Shown here: piece by piece, positions 6,683-14,415 of the stretch | Numbering within the stretch: the stretch's first letter is position 1 | Layout of the letters: the number at the start of each line of letters is the position of its first letter | Source of the DNA: an uncultured Bacteroidales bacterium | GTDB lineage: Bacteria > Bacteroidota > Bacteroidia > Bacteroidales > P3 | DNA: 64,000 bases | Reading direction: 5' to 3' | Assembly: GCA_937884485.1 (NCBI GenBank) | Contig: CALGCG010000128.1 | Coordinates: 25,222-89,221, forward strand | Made by a program: the position numbers and the translations under genes | Notes under the pieces: generated by a model | What the model was told of the DNA's origin: nothing | Database searches by the model: none | The model's input: only the letters and a program-made list of their open reading frames with translations

Positions 6683-9283
6683 CTACCGCCTCGCGGCCTT
6701 GAGCACCTGTTCTATCACGCCAATCTTGTAGCCGGTGCTGTGGTAGAGTATCTGGCCTTCTTTGTCTATCAACGCCACCAGCGGATACTCCACCTTGCCC
6801 AGCTTGGCAGCCTCGCAGATGCGTTGCTCCAGCAGGCCTTTCTGGTAGGCAAAGTCGGTATTGACGAGGCCCCAACCGGTCATGCCGATAGTGGTCGGCC
6901 CCACCATGAAGGTCATGCCGCCCCATGCAGCCATCTCTTTCTGCAGCTGGCGCAGTTCCACAATGAGGTGCTTCGACGGCTCGCTGTATTCACCCAGGTT
7001 GACATAGAGCATACCCTCCTTGCCGGCATAGTCCCACAGGGCCACGCCGTCGAAGAGCTCCAGATTCTTGTCCACCACGCCCAGCTCGTCGGTGCGGGCC
7101 AGCAGGGGCAGGATGACAATCTCCTTGGTGATGGGCGAATGACTATTCGCCCCTACGGTGAAGAACTCCATCCTTGACCGCACGGCCCCGTCGGGGTAGC
7201 GGTTGCCCGTGCTGAGGCAGTAGGTGCCGGGCTCCAGTTCGAGGGTGGCGGGAAAGGAGGCCATGCGCGGGTCGTTCTCGAAGTCGAAGGTGCGCAGGTC
7301 GCCGTTCTCCAGCTTGGCCAGCGTGAAGTGGGGCCAGTAGACGGGCTTGGCGGGCTCCTTGCCCTTATACACAAGGGTAAGCCTTCCGGATAATCCGGAA
7401 CTTCCGGAACCTCCGGCAAATCCAACCGCCTTCCAAGCGCCGTCCCACGCATATATGATATTGGTGGCATTGTCCAGGTAGGCGGGCACCCCGGCGGCAC
7501 GGCAGGCGGCCACGAAGAAGATGTCGCGGCTGTGGCTGTCGGCGCAGCGCAGCTTGTACACGCCCACGGGCGAGACGGGACAGTTGTAGTAGTTGCCACC
7601 GTCGTCGATGGCGATGCTGTCCAGCGTCCACTGGCGTATCTCCTCGGCCGTCATGCCCTTGAAGCGGGCGAGCTCCTTGCGGTAGGGGCGCACCATCTCG
7701 TTGCTGATGCGGGCGGGCATGATGCCTTTCTCATATACATCGCGGGCGCAACCTTTATACTGCCACGGCTCGGTCCAATGCGCCTCGAGGGTGGCGGCGG
7801 TGATGTCGCGCATGTCCTTGTCGCTATAGCTGCTCATGTACTCATAGTATTCGCGACGGTAATCCCCGCAGGTGTCAATGAAGGCGGTAATCTCACGCCA
7901 GTTGCCTTCGCTCTTTTTCACCAGCTCCCACGCCTTGTCGGGGGCCACATCGGGATGTACCGAGACGGGGTAGTCCGACATCTCCCACCACTGCTCGTAG
8001 GTGGGGAACGTGGCGGTGTAGGCGTTGCGCAGCGAGTCCTCGTAGGCCAGGCGCTTGGCGTTGGCAGAGGTCTCCTCCTCGGTGGCCACCACCTTGGGAT
8101 CTCCTGCCACAGGGGGCACCATCTCGAACTGGAGCGCCGGCGTCTCGCCGGCCTGCCGGCAGGATGCCGGCGCTCCAAGCTGCAGCGTCATCGTGCTGTC
8201 CTGGCGCACGTCCAGCTTCTCGAAGGCGTAGCGTTCGCCGTCGGTGGCCCAGATGAGCAGGTCGCCCAGGCCGGTGGTCAGCGAGGCCTTGCCCTCGCTG
8301 TCGGTGGTCTGGGTGCTGAGGGTGTAATACTCGGCGTAGTTGTAGAGCTTGAACTTCACCTGCGCACCCTCCAAGGGCTTGCCCTCCTCGTCCTGCACCG
8401 TGACGGTGACTCTCCGTGTGGGGGCATAATGAGAAAGCAGATTCAGCTCGCTGTAGAGGCCCGTGCGTTTCACCACCTCCTCGTCGCCCTTGTACTTTCC
8501 GAAGGCCTTCGAGTGCACCATCATGCAGCGCGTGCTCGGCACGGAGAACCAGCCCATATTGAGCCGCGGGTCGGGCTCGCAGGCGCCGAGGAACTTCCAT
8601 TCGCCGGATTCTCCGGACTCCCCAGCGACCCAGACCTCCACCCACGCATGGTTGTCGTCGCAGTGCGCCCAGCGGGGCGTATAGCACTGGCGGGCGGGTA
8701 TGCCCACGGCGCGCAGGGCGGTGACGGCGAAGGTGCTCTCCTCGCCGCAGCGGCCCAGGCTGGTGCGCATGGTGGCCAGCGGGGCCGAGGTGCGGCTGTC
8801 GCTGGCGCGGTAGGCCACATGCTCGTGGCACCAGTGGTTCACCTCCAGCGCGGCCTCCTCCATGCTCATCCCCCCTACCCTCTCCTTCAGCTCGCGGAAC
8901 ATCACCATGCGGGCCGTGTCGAGGTTCTCGTTGTTGACGCGGTACACCAGCACGAAGTGGCGGAACACATCCTCCGGCACCGTCTGGCCCCAGGGCATCT
9001 CCTCGCGGGCCTTGAAGGCATAGCGCACCTGGTCGAGGTAGAACTGTGGCTCATAGTCCGCCAGGTCGCTCAGCGGCATATAGGCATAGAGGAACTCCAT
9101 GGCCTCGCGCTCCATGGCGCTCAGCGTGTCCAGCCGCACATCCAGCATCGGGAACTGCGCCATGCGCTCCTCAAAATCCTCGTGCACCTCGGCACGATAA
9201 CCCTTGTCCGTAATAAAATGCGGGTCGCGATGGCACGAAGCCAACAGCACAAGACCCATCAGCAGGGGGAATATCTTCTTCAT
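6683..9283 (-). CDS. large lipoprotein with tandem transglutaminase-like domains and a thioredoxin-like C-terminus
   Basis: The 866-aa protein begins with a lipoprotein signal (LVLLASC, acylated Cys17). A transglutaminase-like domain spans about residues 130-235 with GRCGEES (Cys179) and DNHAW (His212). A carboxypeptidase-regulatory/Ig-like segment follows (about 285-350), then a second, degenerate transglutaminase-like region (about 540-620, RCADSHSRDIFFVAACRAAG) and a C-terminal thioredoxin-like domain (IDKEGQILYHSTGYKIG). Periplasmic or surface peptide processing is plausible. Its start overlaps the cutC stop (ATGA on the minus strand). Two kinds of dispersed repeat have expanded in frame: a GC-rich palindrome at 8130-8177 and 9-nt CCGGA repeats at 7383-7423 and 8599-8626. 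Confidence 0.8.
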   Translation of the reverse strand: MKKIFPLLMGLVLLASCHRDPHFITDKGYRAEVHEDFEERMAQFPMLDVRLDTLSAMEREAMEFLYAYMPLSDLADYEPQFYLDQVRYAFKAREEMPWGQTVPEDVFRHFVLVYRVNNENLDTARMVMFRELKERVGGMSMEEAALEVNHWCHEHVAYRASDSRTSAPLATMRTSLGRCGEESTFAVTALRAVGIPARQCYTPRWAHCDDNHAWVEVWVAGESGESGEWKFLGACEPDPRLNMGWFSVPSTRCMMVHSKAFGKYKGDEEVVKRTGLYSELNLLSHYAPTRRVTVTVQDEEGKPLEGAQVKFKLYNYAEYYTLSTQTTDSEGKASLTTGLGDLLIWATDGERYAFEKLDVRQDSTMTLQLGAPASCRQAGETPALQFEMVPPVAGDPKVVATEEETSANAKRLAYEDSLRNAYTATFPTYEQWWEMSDYPVSVHPDVAPDKAWELVKKSEGNWREITAFIDTCGDYRREYYEYMSSYSDKDMRDITAATLEAHWTEPWQYKGCARDVYEKGIMPARISNEMVRPYRKELARFKGMTAEEIRQWTLDSIAIDDGGNYYNCPVSPVGVYKLRCADSHSRDIFFVAACRAAGVPAYLDNATNIIYAWDGAWKAVGFAGGSGSSGLSGRLTLVYKGKEPAKPVYWPHFTLAKLENGDLRTFDFENDPRMASFPATLELEPGTYCLSTGNRYPDGAVRSRMEFFTVGANSHSPITKEIVILPLLARTDELGVVDKNLELFDGVALWDYAGKEGMLYVNLGEYSEPSKHLIVELRQLQKEMAAWGGMTFMVGPTTIGMTGWGLVNTDFAYQKGLLEQRICEAAKLGKVEYPLVALIDKEGQILYHSTGYKIGVIEQVLKAARR
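7383..7423. repeat. 9-nt CCGGA repeat inside the transglutaminase gene
   Basis: Four to five units of the form nnTCCGGAa (CTTCCGGAT, AATCCGGAA, CTTCCGGAA, CCTCCGGCA) encode a Gly/Ser-rich linker (GGSGSSGLSG) on the minus strand. Similar units occur at 8599-8626 and in lpxK at 29573-29620. Confidence 0.65.
8130..8177. repeat. GC-rich palindromic (REP-like) element in frame in a gene
   Basis: A 48-bp element with 12-bp perfect arms (TGGAGCGCCGGC and GCCGGCGCTCCA). Length is a multiple of three, and it is read as GAPASCRQAGETPAL in the minus-strand lipoprotein. Related elements are at 12070-12097, 14234-14262, 16308-16333, 18588-18655, 30322-30347 and 53311-53335. Confidence 0.7.
8599..8626. 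repeat. 9-nt CCGGA repeat, second copy in the same gene
   Basis: Units TCGCCGGAT, TCTCCGGAC and TCCCCAGCG encode AGESGESGEW on the minus strand, inserted between the catalytic His of the first transglutaminase domain and the next strand. Confidence 0.55.
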
Positions 9284-9960
9284 AATGTCAACGTTTGGTC
9301 AATCATTTGTCTCACCGTGGCGGCGTCGGTGACGAGGGTGCCGTCGTCGAGGGTCTTCTTGCAGCTGCCGTGCACCTCGCGCACGCCGCTGGCGTCCACC
9401 AGACGGCGCACATTCTGCGGCGTCACGCCGCCGCCGGCGAGGATTTTCACGCCCGTGACGTCCACCAGCTGCCGCAGCACCTCGGCGCCCTCGGGGGCCG
9501 AATGGCGCTGCCCGGAGGTCAGCAGACGGTCGCAGCGCGCCGCGGCCACGGCCCACAGGGCCTCCTGGGGGTCCTGCTGCGCCTCGTCGAAGGCGCGGTG
9601 GAACGTCACCTCCATCGGCGCCGCCAGCTGCACCAGCCGCCGCGTCACCTCCACCTCCACTTTGCCGTCCTCAGTCAGCAGCCCCAGCACCACGGCGGCG
9701 GCGCCGAGTTCCTTGCAGCGCTTGATGGTGGCTATCATCTCCATCTGTTCAAACTCTGAGTAACAGAAGTTTCCCGCCCGCGGACGCACCAGCACATGGG
9801 TGCGCAAACCGAGGCGGCGGGTGCAGTAAGCGATGGCTTCATCGCTGGGAGTCAGTCCGCCGCACTCCAGGTCGCGGCAGAGCTCTATGCGGTCGGCACC
9901 ACCGTCCTTGGCGGCCACGGCCGACGCTATCGAATTGCAACAAATCTCTACATCAATCAT
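9280..9960 (-). CDS. cutC: CutC family copper homeostasis protein
   Basis: The 226-aa TIM-barrel protein shows the CutC signature from its N-terminus (MIDVEICCNS, GGADRIELC, LECGGLTPS) and KILAGGGVTPQNV plus VHGSCKK near the C-terminus. CutC was named for copper tolerance in E. coli; its biochemical role remains unclear. The ATG at 9960 is chosen over an upstream in-frame codon because it matches the conserved N-terminus and because the -7 box (9963-9972) lies 2 nt before it, making the transcript effectively leaderless. The downstream transglutaminase lipoprotein gene overlaps by 4 nt. Confidence 0.92.
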   Translation of the reverse strand: MIDVEICCNSIASAVAAKDGGADRIELCRDLECGGLTPSDEAIAYCTRRLGLRTHVLVRPRAGNFCYSEFEQMEMIATIKRCKELGAAAVVLGLLTEDGKVEVEVTRRLVQLAAPMEVTFHRAFDEAQQDPQEALWAVAAARCDRLLTSGQRHSAPEGAEVLRQLVDVTGVKILAGGGVTPQNVRRLVDASGVREVHGSCKKTLDDGTLVTDAATVRQMIDQTLTL

Positions 9961-9962
9961 GC

Positions 9963-9972
9963 TGCAAAAGTA
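9963..9972 (-). promoter_or_regulatory. cutC promoter -7 box giving a leaderless start
   Basis: TACTTTTGCA on the minus strand ends 2 nt before the cutC ATG. With the usual 4-7 nt between TTTG and the transcription start in Bacteroidetes, transcription would begin at or next to the start codon. Confidence 0.5.
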
Positions 9973-10058
9973 CAACTTTTTTCCCGATTACAGAAAAATA
10001 TTTGTCAACAGCAGCACCACCCCTCCAAAGGTACCCGACAGCCACCCGAGAGGCCCCC

Positions 10059-10222
10059 GATTCGCCCCCTATTCGGCCCTTCTTATATAGTTCTCATATA
10101 CTTCTTATATACTTCTCATATAGTTCTTATATACTGCATATAAGAACTATATAAGAACTATATGAGAACGATATAGGAACTATATGAGAAGGGGCGAATT
10201 GGGGCCCTATCGGGGGCGAATC
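10059..10222. repeat. intergenic inverted array of 11-nt units with a GC-rich rim
   Basis: The 378-nt gap between divergent cutC and the flavodiiron gene holds five 11-nt units on the left (TTCTTATATAG type, 10080-10134) and five complementary 11-nt units on the right (ATATAAGAACT type, 10138-10190), meeting at TGCA. The outer rim is GATTCGCCCCC on the left and GGGGGCGAATC on the right. The whole could fold into a hairpin of about 80 bp per arm. No gene is visible in it. A short relative is at 39031-39100. Confidence 0.8.
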
Positions 10223-10353
10223 CGGTGCCCTTCGGCGACGCTCGCGGCGGGCGGCCAGCAGGTGCTCCGGCAGGAGGAAGCTTTTTTTCGGGGCGGACAT
10301 ACTTTGCGGCCGTTTTTTCCGTTACATTGAGAAAAAAAAAGATACCTACAACT

Positions 10354-11583
10354 ATGCAGAATACACAACACATCACCAACGACCTGATCTATGTCGGCGC
10401 CAGCGACCGCCGCCTGGCCCTGTTTGAAAATGTCTACCCCGTTCCGCGTGGGGTGAGCTACAACAGCTATGTGCTGCTGGACGAGAAGGCGGTGCTCTTC
10501 GACACCGTCGACGCCTCGGTGGCCCAGCAGTTCTACGAGAACGTCGAGGCCGCCCTCGCCGGCCGCAAGCTGGACTATGTGGTGGTGCACCACATGGAGC
10601 CCGACCACGCCGCCACGCTGATGGACCTCCTGCTGCGCCACCCCGAGGCCACGGTGGTCACCACCGCCAAAGCCGCCCAGATGATGGAGCAGTTCTTTGG
10701 CACCAAGCCCGCACAGCTGATGGCCGTCAAGGAGGGCGACACCCTCTGCACCGGCGCCCACACGCTGGTCTTCACCATGGCCCCCATGGTGCACTGGCCC
10801 GAGGTGATGATGACCTACGACAGCACCGCGAAGACCCTCTTCTCCGCCGACGCCTTCGGCACCTTCGGCGCCCTGAGCGGCAACCTCTTTGCCGACCAGA
10901 TGGACTTCGAGCACGAGTGGCTCAGCGACGCCCGCCGCTACTACATCAACATCGTGGGCAAGTACGGTCTGCAGGTGCAGAATGTGCTGAAGAAAGCCGC
11001 CACGCTCGACATCAAGATGATTTGCCCGCTGCACGGACCCGTGTGGCGCTCCAAAGAGCAGGTTGCCGGCCAAGCCGTCACCAGCTCTTTAGGCTGGTTT
11101 ATCGGCAAGCACGACGTGTGGAGCCGCTACGAGCCCGAGGACAAGGGCGTGGTAATCATCTACGGCAGCATCTACGGCCACACCGAAGCCGCCGCCCTGC
11201 GCCTGGGCACGCTGCTCTCGGAGCGCGGCGTGCGCGGCATCAAAGCCTACGACGCCAGCCACACCCACGCCAGCAAGCTGGTGGCGGAGTGCTTCCGCGC
11301 CAGCCACGTGGTCCTGGCCTCCAGCACCTACAACAACGGCCTCTTCACGCCCATCGAGAGTCTGCTGGCCGACCTCAAGGCCCACGCCTGGCAGAAGCGC
11401 ACCGTGGCCCTTATCGAGAACGGCAGCTGGGCCGCACAGACCGCCAAGCTCATGCGCGCCGAGCTGGAGCAGATGAAGGACATCGCCATCGTCGGCGACC
11501 CCGCCAGCCTCAAGAGCGCCGCCACCCCCGCCCAGGAGCAGCAGCTCGCCGCCCTGGCCGACCAGATAGTGAGTAGTTTATAA
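10354..11583 (+). CDS. flavodiiron protein (FprA-type A flavoprotein)
   Basis: The 409-aa protein combines an N-terminal metallo-beta-lactamase-like diiron domain (HMEPDH at 80-85; later PLHGPVW) with a C-terminal flavodoxin domain (IIYGSIYGHTEAAALRLG). Flavodiiron proteins reduce O2 to water, or NO to N2O, in the cytoplasm of anaerobes with electrons from rubredoxin. A longer frame upstream runs through a GC-rich stretch and a poly-A run and has no family similarity, so MQNTQH at 10354 is the start. The next gene encodes a flavin reductase-rubredoxin fusion, the expected electron donor, followed by a rubredoxin. Confidence 0.95.
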   Translation: MQNTQHITNDLIYVGASDRRLALFENVYPVPRGVSYNSYVLLDEKAVLFDTVDASVAQQFYENVEAALAGRKLDYVVVHHMEPDHAATLMDLLLRHPEATVVTTAKAAQMMEQFFGTKPAQLMAVKEGDTLCTGAHTLVFTMAPMVHWPEVMMTYDSTAKTLFSADAFGTFGALSGNLFADQMDFEHEWLSDARRYYINIVGKYGLQVQNVLKKAATLDIKMICPLHGPVWRSKEQVAGQAVTSSLGWFIGKHDVWSRYEPEDKGVVIIYGSIYGHTEAAALRLGTLLSERGVRGIKAYDASHTHASKLVAECFRASHVVLASSTYNNGLFTPIESLLADLKAHAWQKRTVALIENGSWAAQTAKLMRAELEQMKDIAIVGDPASLKSAATPAQEQQLAALADQIVSSL

Positions 11584-11594
11584 AAAAAAACAAT

Positions 11595-12227
11595 ATGCTC
11601 GACAACAAAGCCCTCTTCACCATCGGCTACGGCCTCTATGTCCTCGTTGCCCGGCAGGGCGAGAAGGACAACGCCTGCATCATCAACGTGGCGCAACAGG
11701 TCAGTAGCGACCCGCTGCAGCTGATGATTTGCATCAACAAAGCCAACCTGACGCACGACATGGTGCTGCGCACGCTGAAGTTCAACCTCTGCCCCCTCAG
11801 CGAGGAGGCCACCATGAAGCCCTTCCAGCACTTCGGCTTCCAGAGCGGCCGCGATGTCGACAAATTCGCCGGCTGCGAGCAGGAGCTGCGCACGGAGAAC
11901 GGCCTGCTGTACCTGCCGAAGTTCATCAATGCGGTGATCAGCTGCGTCGTCACCAAGAGCATCGACCTTGGCAGCCACACCATGTTCATCGCCATGCCGT
12001 TGGAGGCCCGTGTGCTCAGCGACAGCCCGTCGATCACCTACGCCTACTACCAGCAGCACATCAAGCCCACTGGGAACGCAGGCGTCCCGCCGGCATCGAA
12101 CAAGAAGCGTTGGGTCTGCGAGGTATGCGGCTACGTCTATGAAGGCGACGAGCTGCCCGCCGACTTCGTCTGCCCCTGGTGCAAGCACCCCGCCAGAGAC
12201 TTCAAGCTGATGGAGGGGCAGTCATGA
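11595..12227 (+). CDS. flavin reductase-rubredoxin fusion (high-molecular-weight rubredoxin)
   Basis: The 210-aa protein has an FMN-binding flavin-reductase-like domain (about residues 1-155) and a C-terminal rubredoxin-like domain (WVCEVCGYVYEGDELPADF, then CPWCKHP), the layout of Hrb from acetogens. Hrb passes electrons from NAD(P)H to flavodiiron protein, and the gene lies 11 nt behind one. The linker (about 159-168, TGNAGVPPASN) is encoded by a GC-rich palindromic repeat (12070-12097). This rubredoxin domain is the short rubrerythrin-type, lacking the long insertion of classical rubredoxin. The stop overlaps a 29-codon ORF. Confidence 0.9.
   Translation: MLDNKALFTIGYGLYVLVARQGEKDNACIINVAQQVSSDPLQLMICINKANLTHDMVLRTLKFNLCPLSEEATMKPFQHFGFQSGRDVDKFAGCEQELRTENGLLYLPKFINAVISCVVTKSIDLGSHTMFIAMPLEARVLSDSPSITYAYYQQHIKPTGNAGVPPASNKKRWVCEVCGYVYEGDELPADFVCPWCKHPARDFKLMEGQS
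12070..12097. repeat. GC-rich palindromic repeat in the domain linker
   Basis: A diverged member of the GC-rich palindrome family (CTGGGAACGCAGGCGTCCC plus CGCCGGCATCG). It encodes the linker between the flavin-reductase and rubredoxin domains and keeps the frame. Confidence 0.45.
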
Positions 12228-12313
12228 AAAGAGTTTTCTTCTACGACTGGTTCTGCACCATGACGCCCAAGCCCTGGCAGCTGCAGCCCTACATCGTCGT
12301 GGCACCGGAATAA
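12224..12313 (+). CDS. possible 29-aa small protein overlapping the flavin reductase gene
   Basis: The ATG sits in an ATGA overlap with the preceding stop. The 29-residue product is aromatic-rich (MKRVFFYDWFC, then MTPKPWQLQPYIVVAPE). Such stop-start overlap usually marks real coupled genes in this window, but a protein this short gives no family evidence. It could instead be the decayed start of a lost longer gene. The rubredoxin promoter begins 14 nt after its stop. Confidence 0.3.
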   Translation: MKRVFFYDWFCTMTPKPWQLQPYIVVAPE

Positions 12314-12327
12314 AAAAAAACATTTAT

Positions 12328-12360
12328 TTTGCCGAATAAGAAAATAGTTGTATCTTTGCA
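12328..12360 (+). promoter_or_regulatory. rubredoxin promoter
   Basis: TTTG at 12328-12331, a 19-nt spacer and TATCTTTGCA at 12351-12360, followed by the rubredoxin ATG 29 nt later. A good match to the Bacteroidetes consensus. Confidence 0.7.
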
Positions 12361-12389
12361 GCCGAATATAAACCCTAAAAAATAACAAA

Positions 12390-12548
12390 ATGGAAAAGTA
12401 CGTTTGCGACGTTTGCGGTTACGTTTATGATCCCGCAGTTGGCGACCCCGACAACGGCATCGCCCCCGGAACCAAGTTTGAAGACCTGCCCGCCGACTGG
12501 GTGTGCCCCCTGTGCTCGGTGGACAAGACCCACTTCGAGAAACAATAG
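12390..12548 (+). CDS. rubredoxin
   Basis: A 52-aa classical rubredoxin with the two Fe-binding pairs CDVCGY (Cys6, Cys9) and CPLCS (Cys39, Cys42) and the conserved DPDNGIAPGTKFEDLPADW loop. It is a one-electron cytoplasmic carrier that would supply the flavodiiron protein and rubrerythrins encoded nearby. It has its own promoter and sits between the flavin reductase-rubredoxin gene and ferritin, as expected of an oxidative-stress cluster. Confidence 0.96.
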   Translation: MEKYVCDVCGYVYDPAVGDPDNGIAPGTKFEDLPADWVCPLCSVDKTHFEKQ

Positions 12549-12648
12549 TGGAATGCGTTAATGTGTTAGTGGTTGACACCGTCAAACACCAACATAATGA
12601 TGCATCATCACTAACGCAACAGCGCGATAACACAATAACACAATTAAA
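12549..12648. repeat. TAACGCA-type repeat, inverted pair, between rubredoxin and ferritin
   Basis: A left part reading AATGCGTTAATGTGTTAGTG and a right part reading CACTAACGCAACAGCG plus ATAACACAATAACAC face each other across about 30 nt. Related runs are at 20905-20950 (before the DUF362 gene), 40990-41030 (inside the macrodomain gene) and 52296-52335. Confidence 0.5.
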
Positions 12649-12658
12649 AATAAAAGTT

Positions 12659-13174
12659 ATGCTGAACAAGAAAGTTTCCGACCTGCTGAACGAGCAGATC
12701 AACAAAGAGCTCTACAGCGCCTACCTCTATCTGGACATGAACAACTACTTCGACAAGCGCGGCCTCAACGGCTTCGCCAACTGGTACATGATCCAGGCCC
12801 AGGAGGAGCGCGACCACGCCATGCTCATCTACAAGTATATGCAGAACAACGACTGCCCCATCAAGCTCAACGCCATCGCCATGCCCGACAAGGTGTACAA
12901 GAAGGACATGGACGTGCTGAAGGCCGGTCTGGAGCACGAGGAGTACGTCACCGCCTCGATCCACACCATCTACGACGCCGCCAGCAAGGTGAAGGACTTC
13001 CGCACCATGCAGTTCCTCGACTGGTTCGTCAAGGAGCAGGGCGAGGAGGAGACCAACGCACGCGACATGATCTCGAAGATGGAGCTCTTCGGCAGCGACG
13101 CCCGCAGCCTCTACATGCTCAACCAGGAGCTCGCCGCCCGCACCTACAGCGCCCCCAGCCTGGTGCTCGACTAA
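12659..13174 (+). CDS. ftnA: ferritin (non-haem)
   Basis: The 171-aa protein carries the ferroxidase-centre residues of bacterial ferritin (ELYSAYLYLDM, QAQEERDHA, later EQGEEETNARD). It oxidises and stores iron in a 24-subunit shell and limits Fenton chemistry. The start at 12659 is set by the family N-terminus (MLNKKVSDLLNEQINKE); the frame upstream runs through the intergenic repeat and is not coding. A bidirectional terminator follows. Confidence 0.95.
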   Translation: MLNKKVSDLLNEQINKELYSAYLYLDMNNYFDKRGLNGFANWYMIQAQEERDHAMLIYKYMQNNDCPIKLNAIAMPDKVYKKDMDVLKAGLEHEEYVTASIHTIYDAASKVKDFRTMQFLDWFVKEQGEEETNARDMISKMELFGSDARSLYMLNQELAARTYSAPSLVLD

Positions 13175-13202
13175 GGCAAGTACGGTTTTTACCGCATATA
13201 AA

Positions 13203-13240
13203 AAAAACATCTGCACGGTTTTGGCCATGCGGATGTTTTT
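13203..13240. terminator. bidirectional terminator between convergent genes
   Basis: AAACATCTGCACGG pairs with CCATGCGGATGTTT and is flanked by A and T tracts on both sides. It serves ferritin (+) and the MBL-rubredoxin gene (-). Confidence 0.8.
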
Positions 13241-13258
13241 GTTTTTGAGCGGTAAGGA

Positions 13259-14200
13259 TTACGCCTTGTTGAACTTCTCCTTGCCTTGACGGCAGCGGGG
13301 GCACTTCCAGTCGGCAGGCAGGTCCTCGAAGGCCACGCCGTCGTGCTCGGCGGGGTCGTAGACGTAGCCGCAGACGGAGCAGACATACTTGCCTGTGGCC
13401 TTCTTGGCGGCGAAGTCCACCTCGGCCAGCACCGTGGGCACGGGGTGGTCGAGGTCCATCACCCGGTCGGCCTCCAGGTTCTCGTAGCCCTGGGGCGTGT
13501 GGGTGCCCATGTAGACGGTGGGGTGGTTGCGGACGAAGTCGCGCACGCGGTCCAGCGTCTCGCGGGCAGCGGGAAGGTCGTCGTAGACCACGGAGAGCTT
13601 GTTCGCGTAGAGGGCTTCGTCGACATAGGTGATGTCGCCCTGGAACATGTAGAACTTGCCACCCTTCTCGGCCACGGCGAGGCTGTTGCCGCGGGTGTGG
13701 CCCTTGGCCTTGATCATATAGACACCGTCGGCAATCTTCTGGCTCTCGGGGAAGTTGTAGTAGGGCCCGTCGGTGAAGTGCACGGGGACGATGTTGGGGA
13801 CGTCCTTCAGTTCGTCGGCGCCCAGCTCGTCGGCACCGACGTAAATTTTGGCATTGGGGAAGAGCTTCAGGCAGCCGCTGTGGTCGCTGTGGCGGTGGGT
13901 GAGAATAATTTTGTTCACGCGCGTGGTGAGGTAGCCCAGCTTGGCCAGGGCGTCGATGTAGTCGCAGATGTCCTCGCCGGTGTAGGCGGGCGACTTCTCA
14001 TCGGGCACTTCTTCGGGCGTTCCGGCGGGCAGGCCGGTGTCCACCAGGATGACCTCGCTGCCGGTGTCGATGAGGTAGTTCTGCAGGCTGCCACGGTAGC
14101 GGATATTGGGGTCGAACTTGTCCATACCCTCTTCGCCGCCGAAAGCAAACGGCTGACCATAAAAACCATTCTTTCTGAATTTGACTGCTTTGATTTCCAT
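13259..14200 (-). CDS. MBL-fold hydrolase fused to a C-terminal rubredoxin
   Basis: The 313-aa protein has a metallo-beta-lactamase-fold domain with the metal motif HRHSDH and later GHTRGNS and a final GTHTPQG, followed by a full rubredoxin domain (VCSVCGYVYDPAEHDGVAF, then CPRCRQG). Unlike a flavodiiron protein it lacks the flavodoxin domain. The rubredoxin suggests a redox role, for example O2 or NO handling or persulfide chemistry, but this is inference from context. It is convergent with ferritin and divergent from an exported flavodoxin. Confidence 0.88.
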   Translation of the reverse strand: MEIKAVKFRKNGFYGQPFAFGGEEGMDKFDPNIRYRGSLQNYLIDTGSEVILVDTGLPAGTPEEVPDEKSPAYTGEDICDYIDALAKLGYLTTRVNKIILTHRHSDHSGCLKLFPNAKIYVGADELGADELKDVPNIVPVHFTDGPYYNFPESQKIADGVYMIKAKGHTRGNSLAVAEKGGKFYMFQGDITYVDEALYANKLSVVYDDLPAARETLDRVRDFVRNHPTVYMGTHTPQGYENLEADRVMDLDHPVPTVLAEVDFAAKKATGKYVCSVCGYVYDPAEHDGVAFEDLPADWKCPRCRQGKEKFNKA

Positions 14201-14233
14201 AACTATCTGTTGTTGTTAAATTATTTCCCGTCT

Positions 14234-14262
14234 CTGGAGCGCAGGCTGCCAGCCCGCGTCCC
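14234..14262. repeat. GC-rich palindromic repeat, intergenic
   Basis: CTGGAGCGCAGGCTGCCAG followed by CCCGCGTCCC; a family member lying upstream of the MBL-rubredoxin gene and the divergent flavodoxin. Confidence 0.6.
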
Positions 14263-14355
14263 GTCCATTTATTTCGCGGTGCAAAGATACACAAAAAAAG
14301 TGAATCCACAAAACACAACATTGTTTTGGGAACCGAAAAATGTGAACTTTTGGAC

Positions 14356-14400
14356 GCATTCTGCATAGTGGCTATGTGCGGAGAGGTTCGTAATTTTGCA
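14356..14400 (+). promoter_or_regulatory. promoter with putative AraC-type operator (flavodoxin)
   Basis: TAATTTTGCA at 14391-14400 is preceded, 8 nt upstream, by a site starting GCATTCTGCAT and ending GGCTATGTGCGGA (14356-14382). A very similar site with the same 8-nt spacing precedes the DUF362 gene (20813-20838), and a weaker one precedes the cupin remnant (23522-23548). Confidence 0.55.
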
Positions 14401-14415
14401 GCATCAAAAACAACA

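Noticed and set aside
7532..9763. A 743-codon plus-strand frame across the transglutaminase lipoprotein and cutC
   Set aside because: Shadow of two well-supported minus-strand genes; Val/Ala/His-rich with no domain.
10059..10222. CRISPR array
   Set aside because: Units are 11 nt without unique spacers and the second half is inverted; no cas genes are in the window.
10225..10353. Longer N-terminus for the flavodiiron protein
   Set aside because: The extra 43 residues come from a GC-rich repeat edge and a poly-A run and do not resemble the family; ATG 10354 matches known N-termini.
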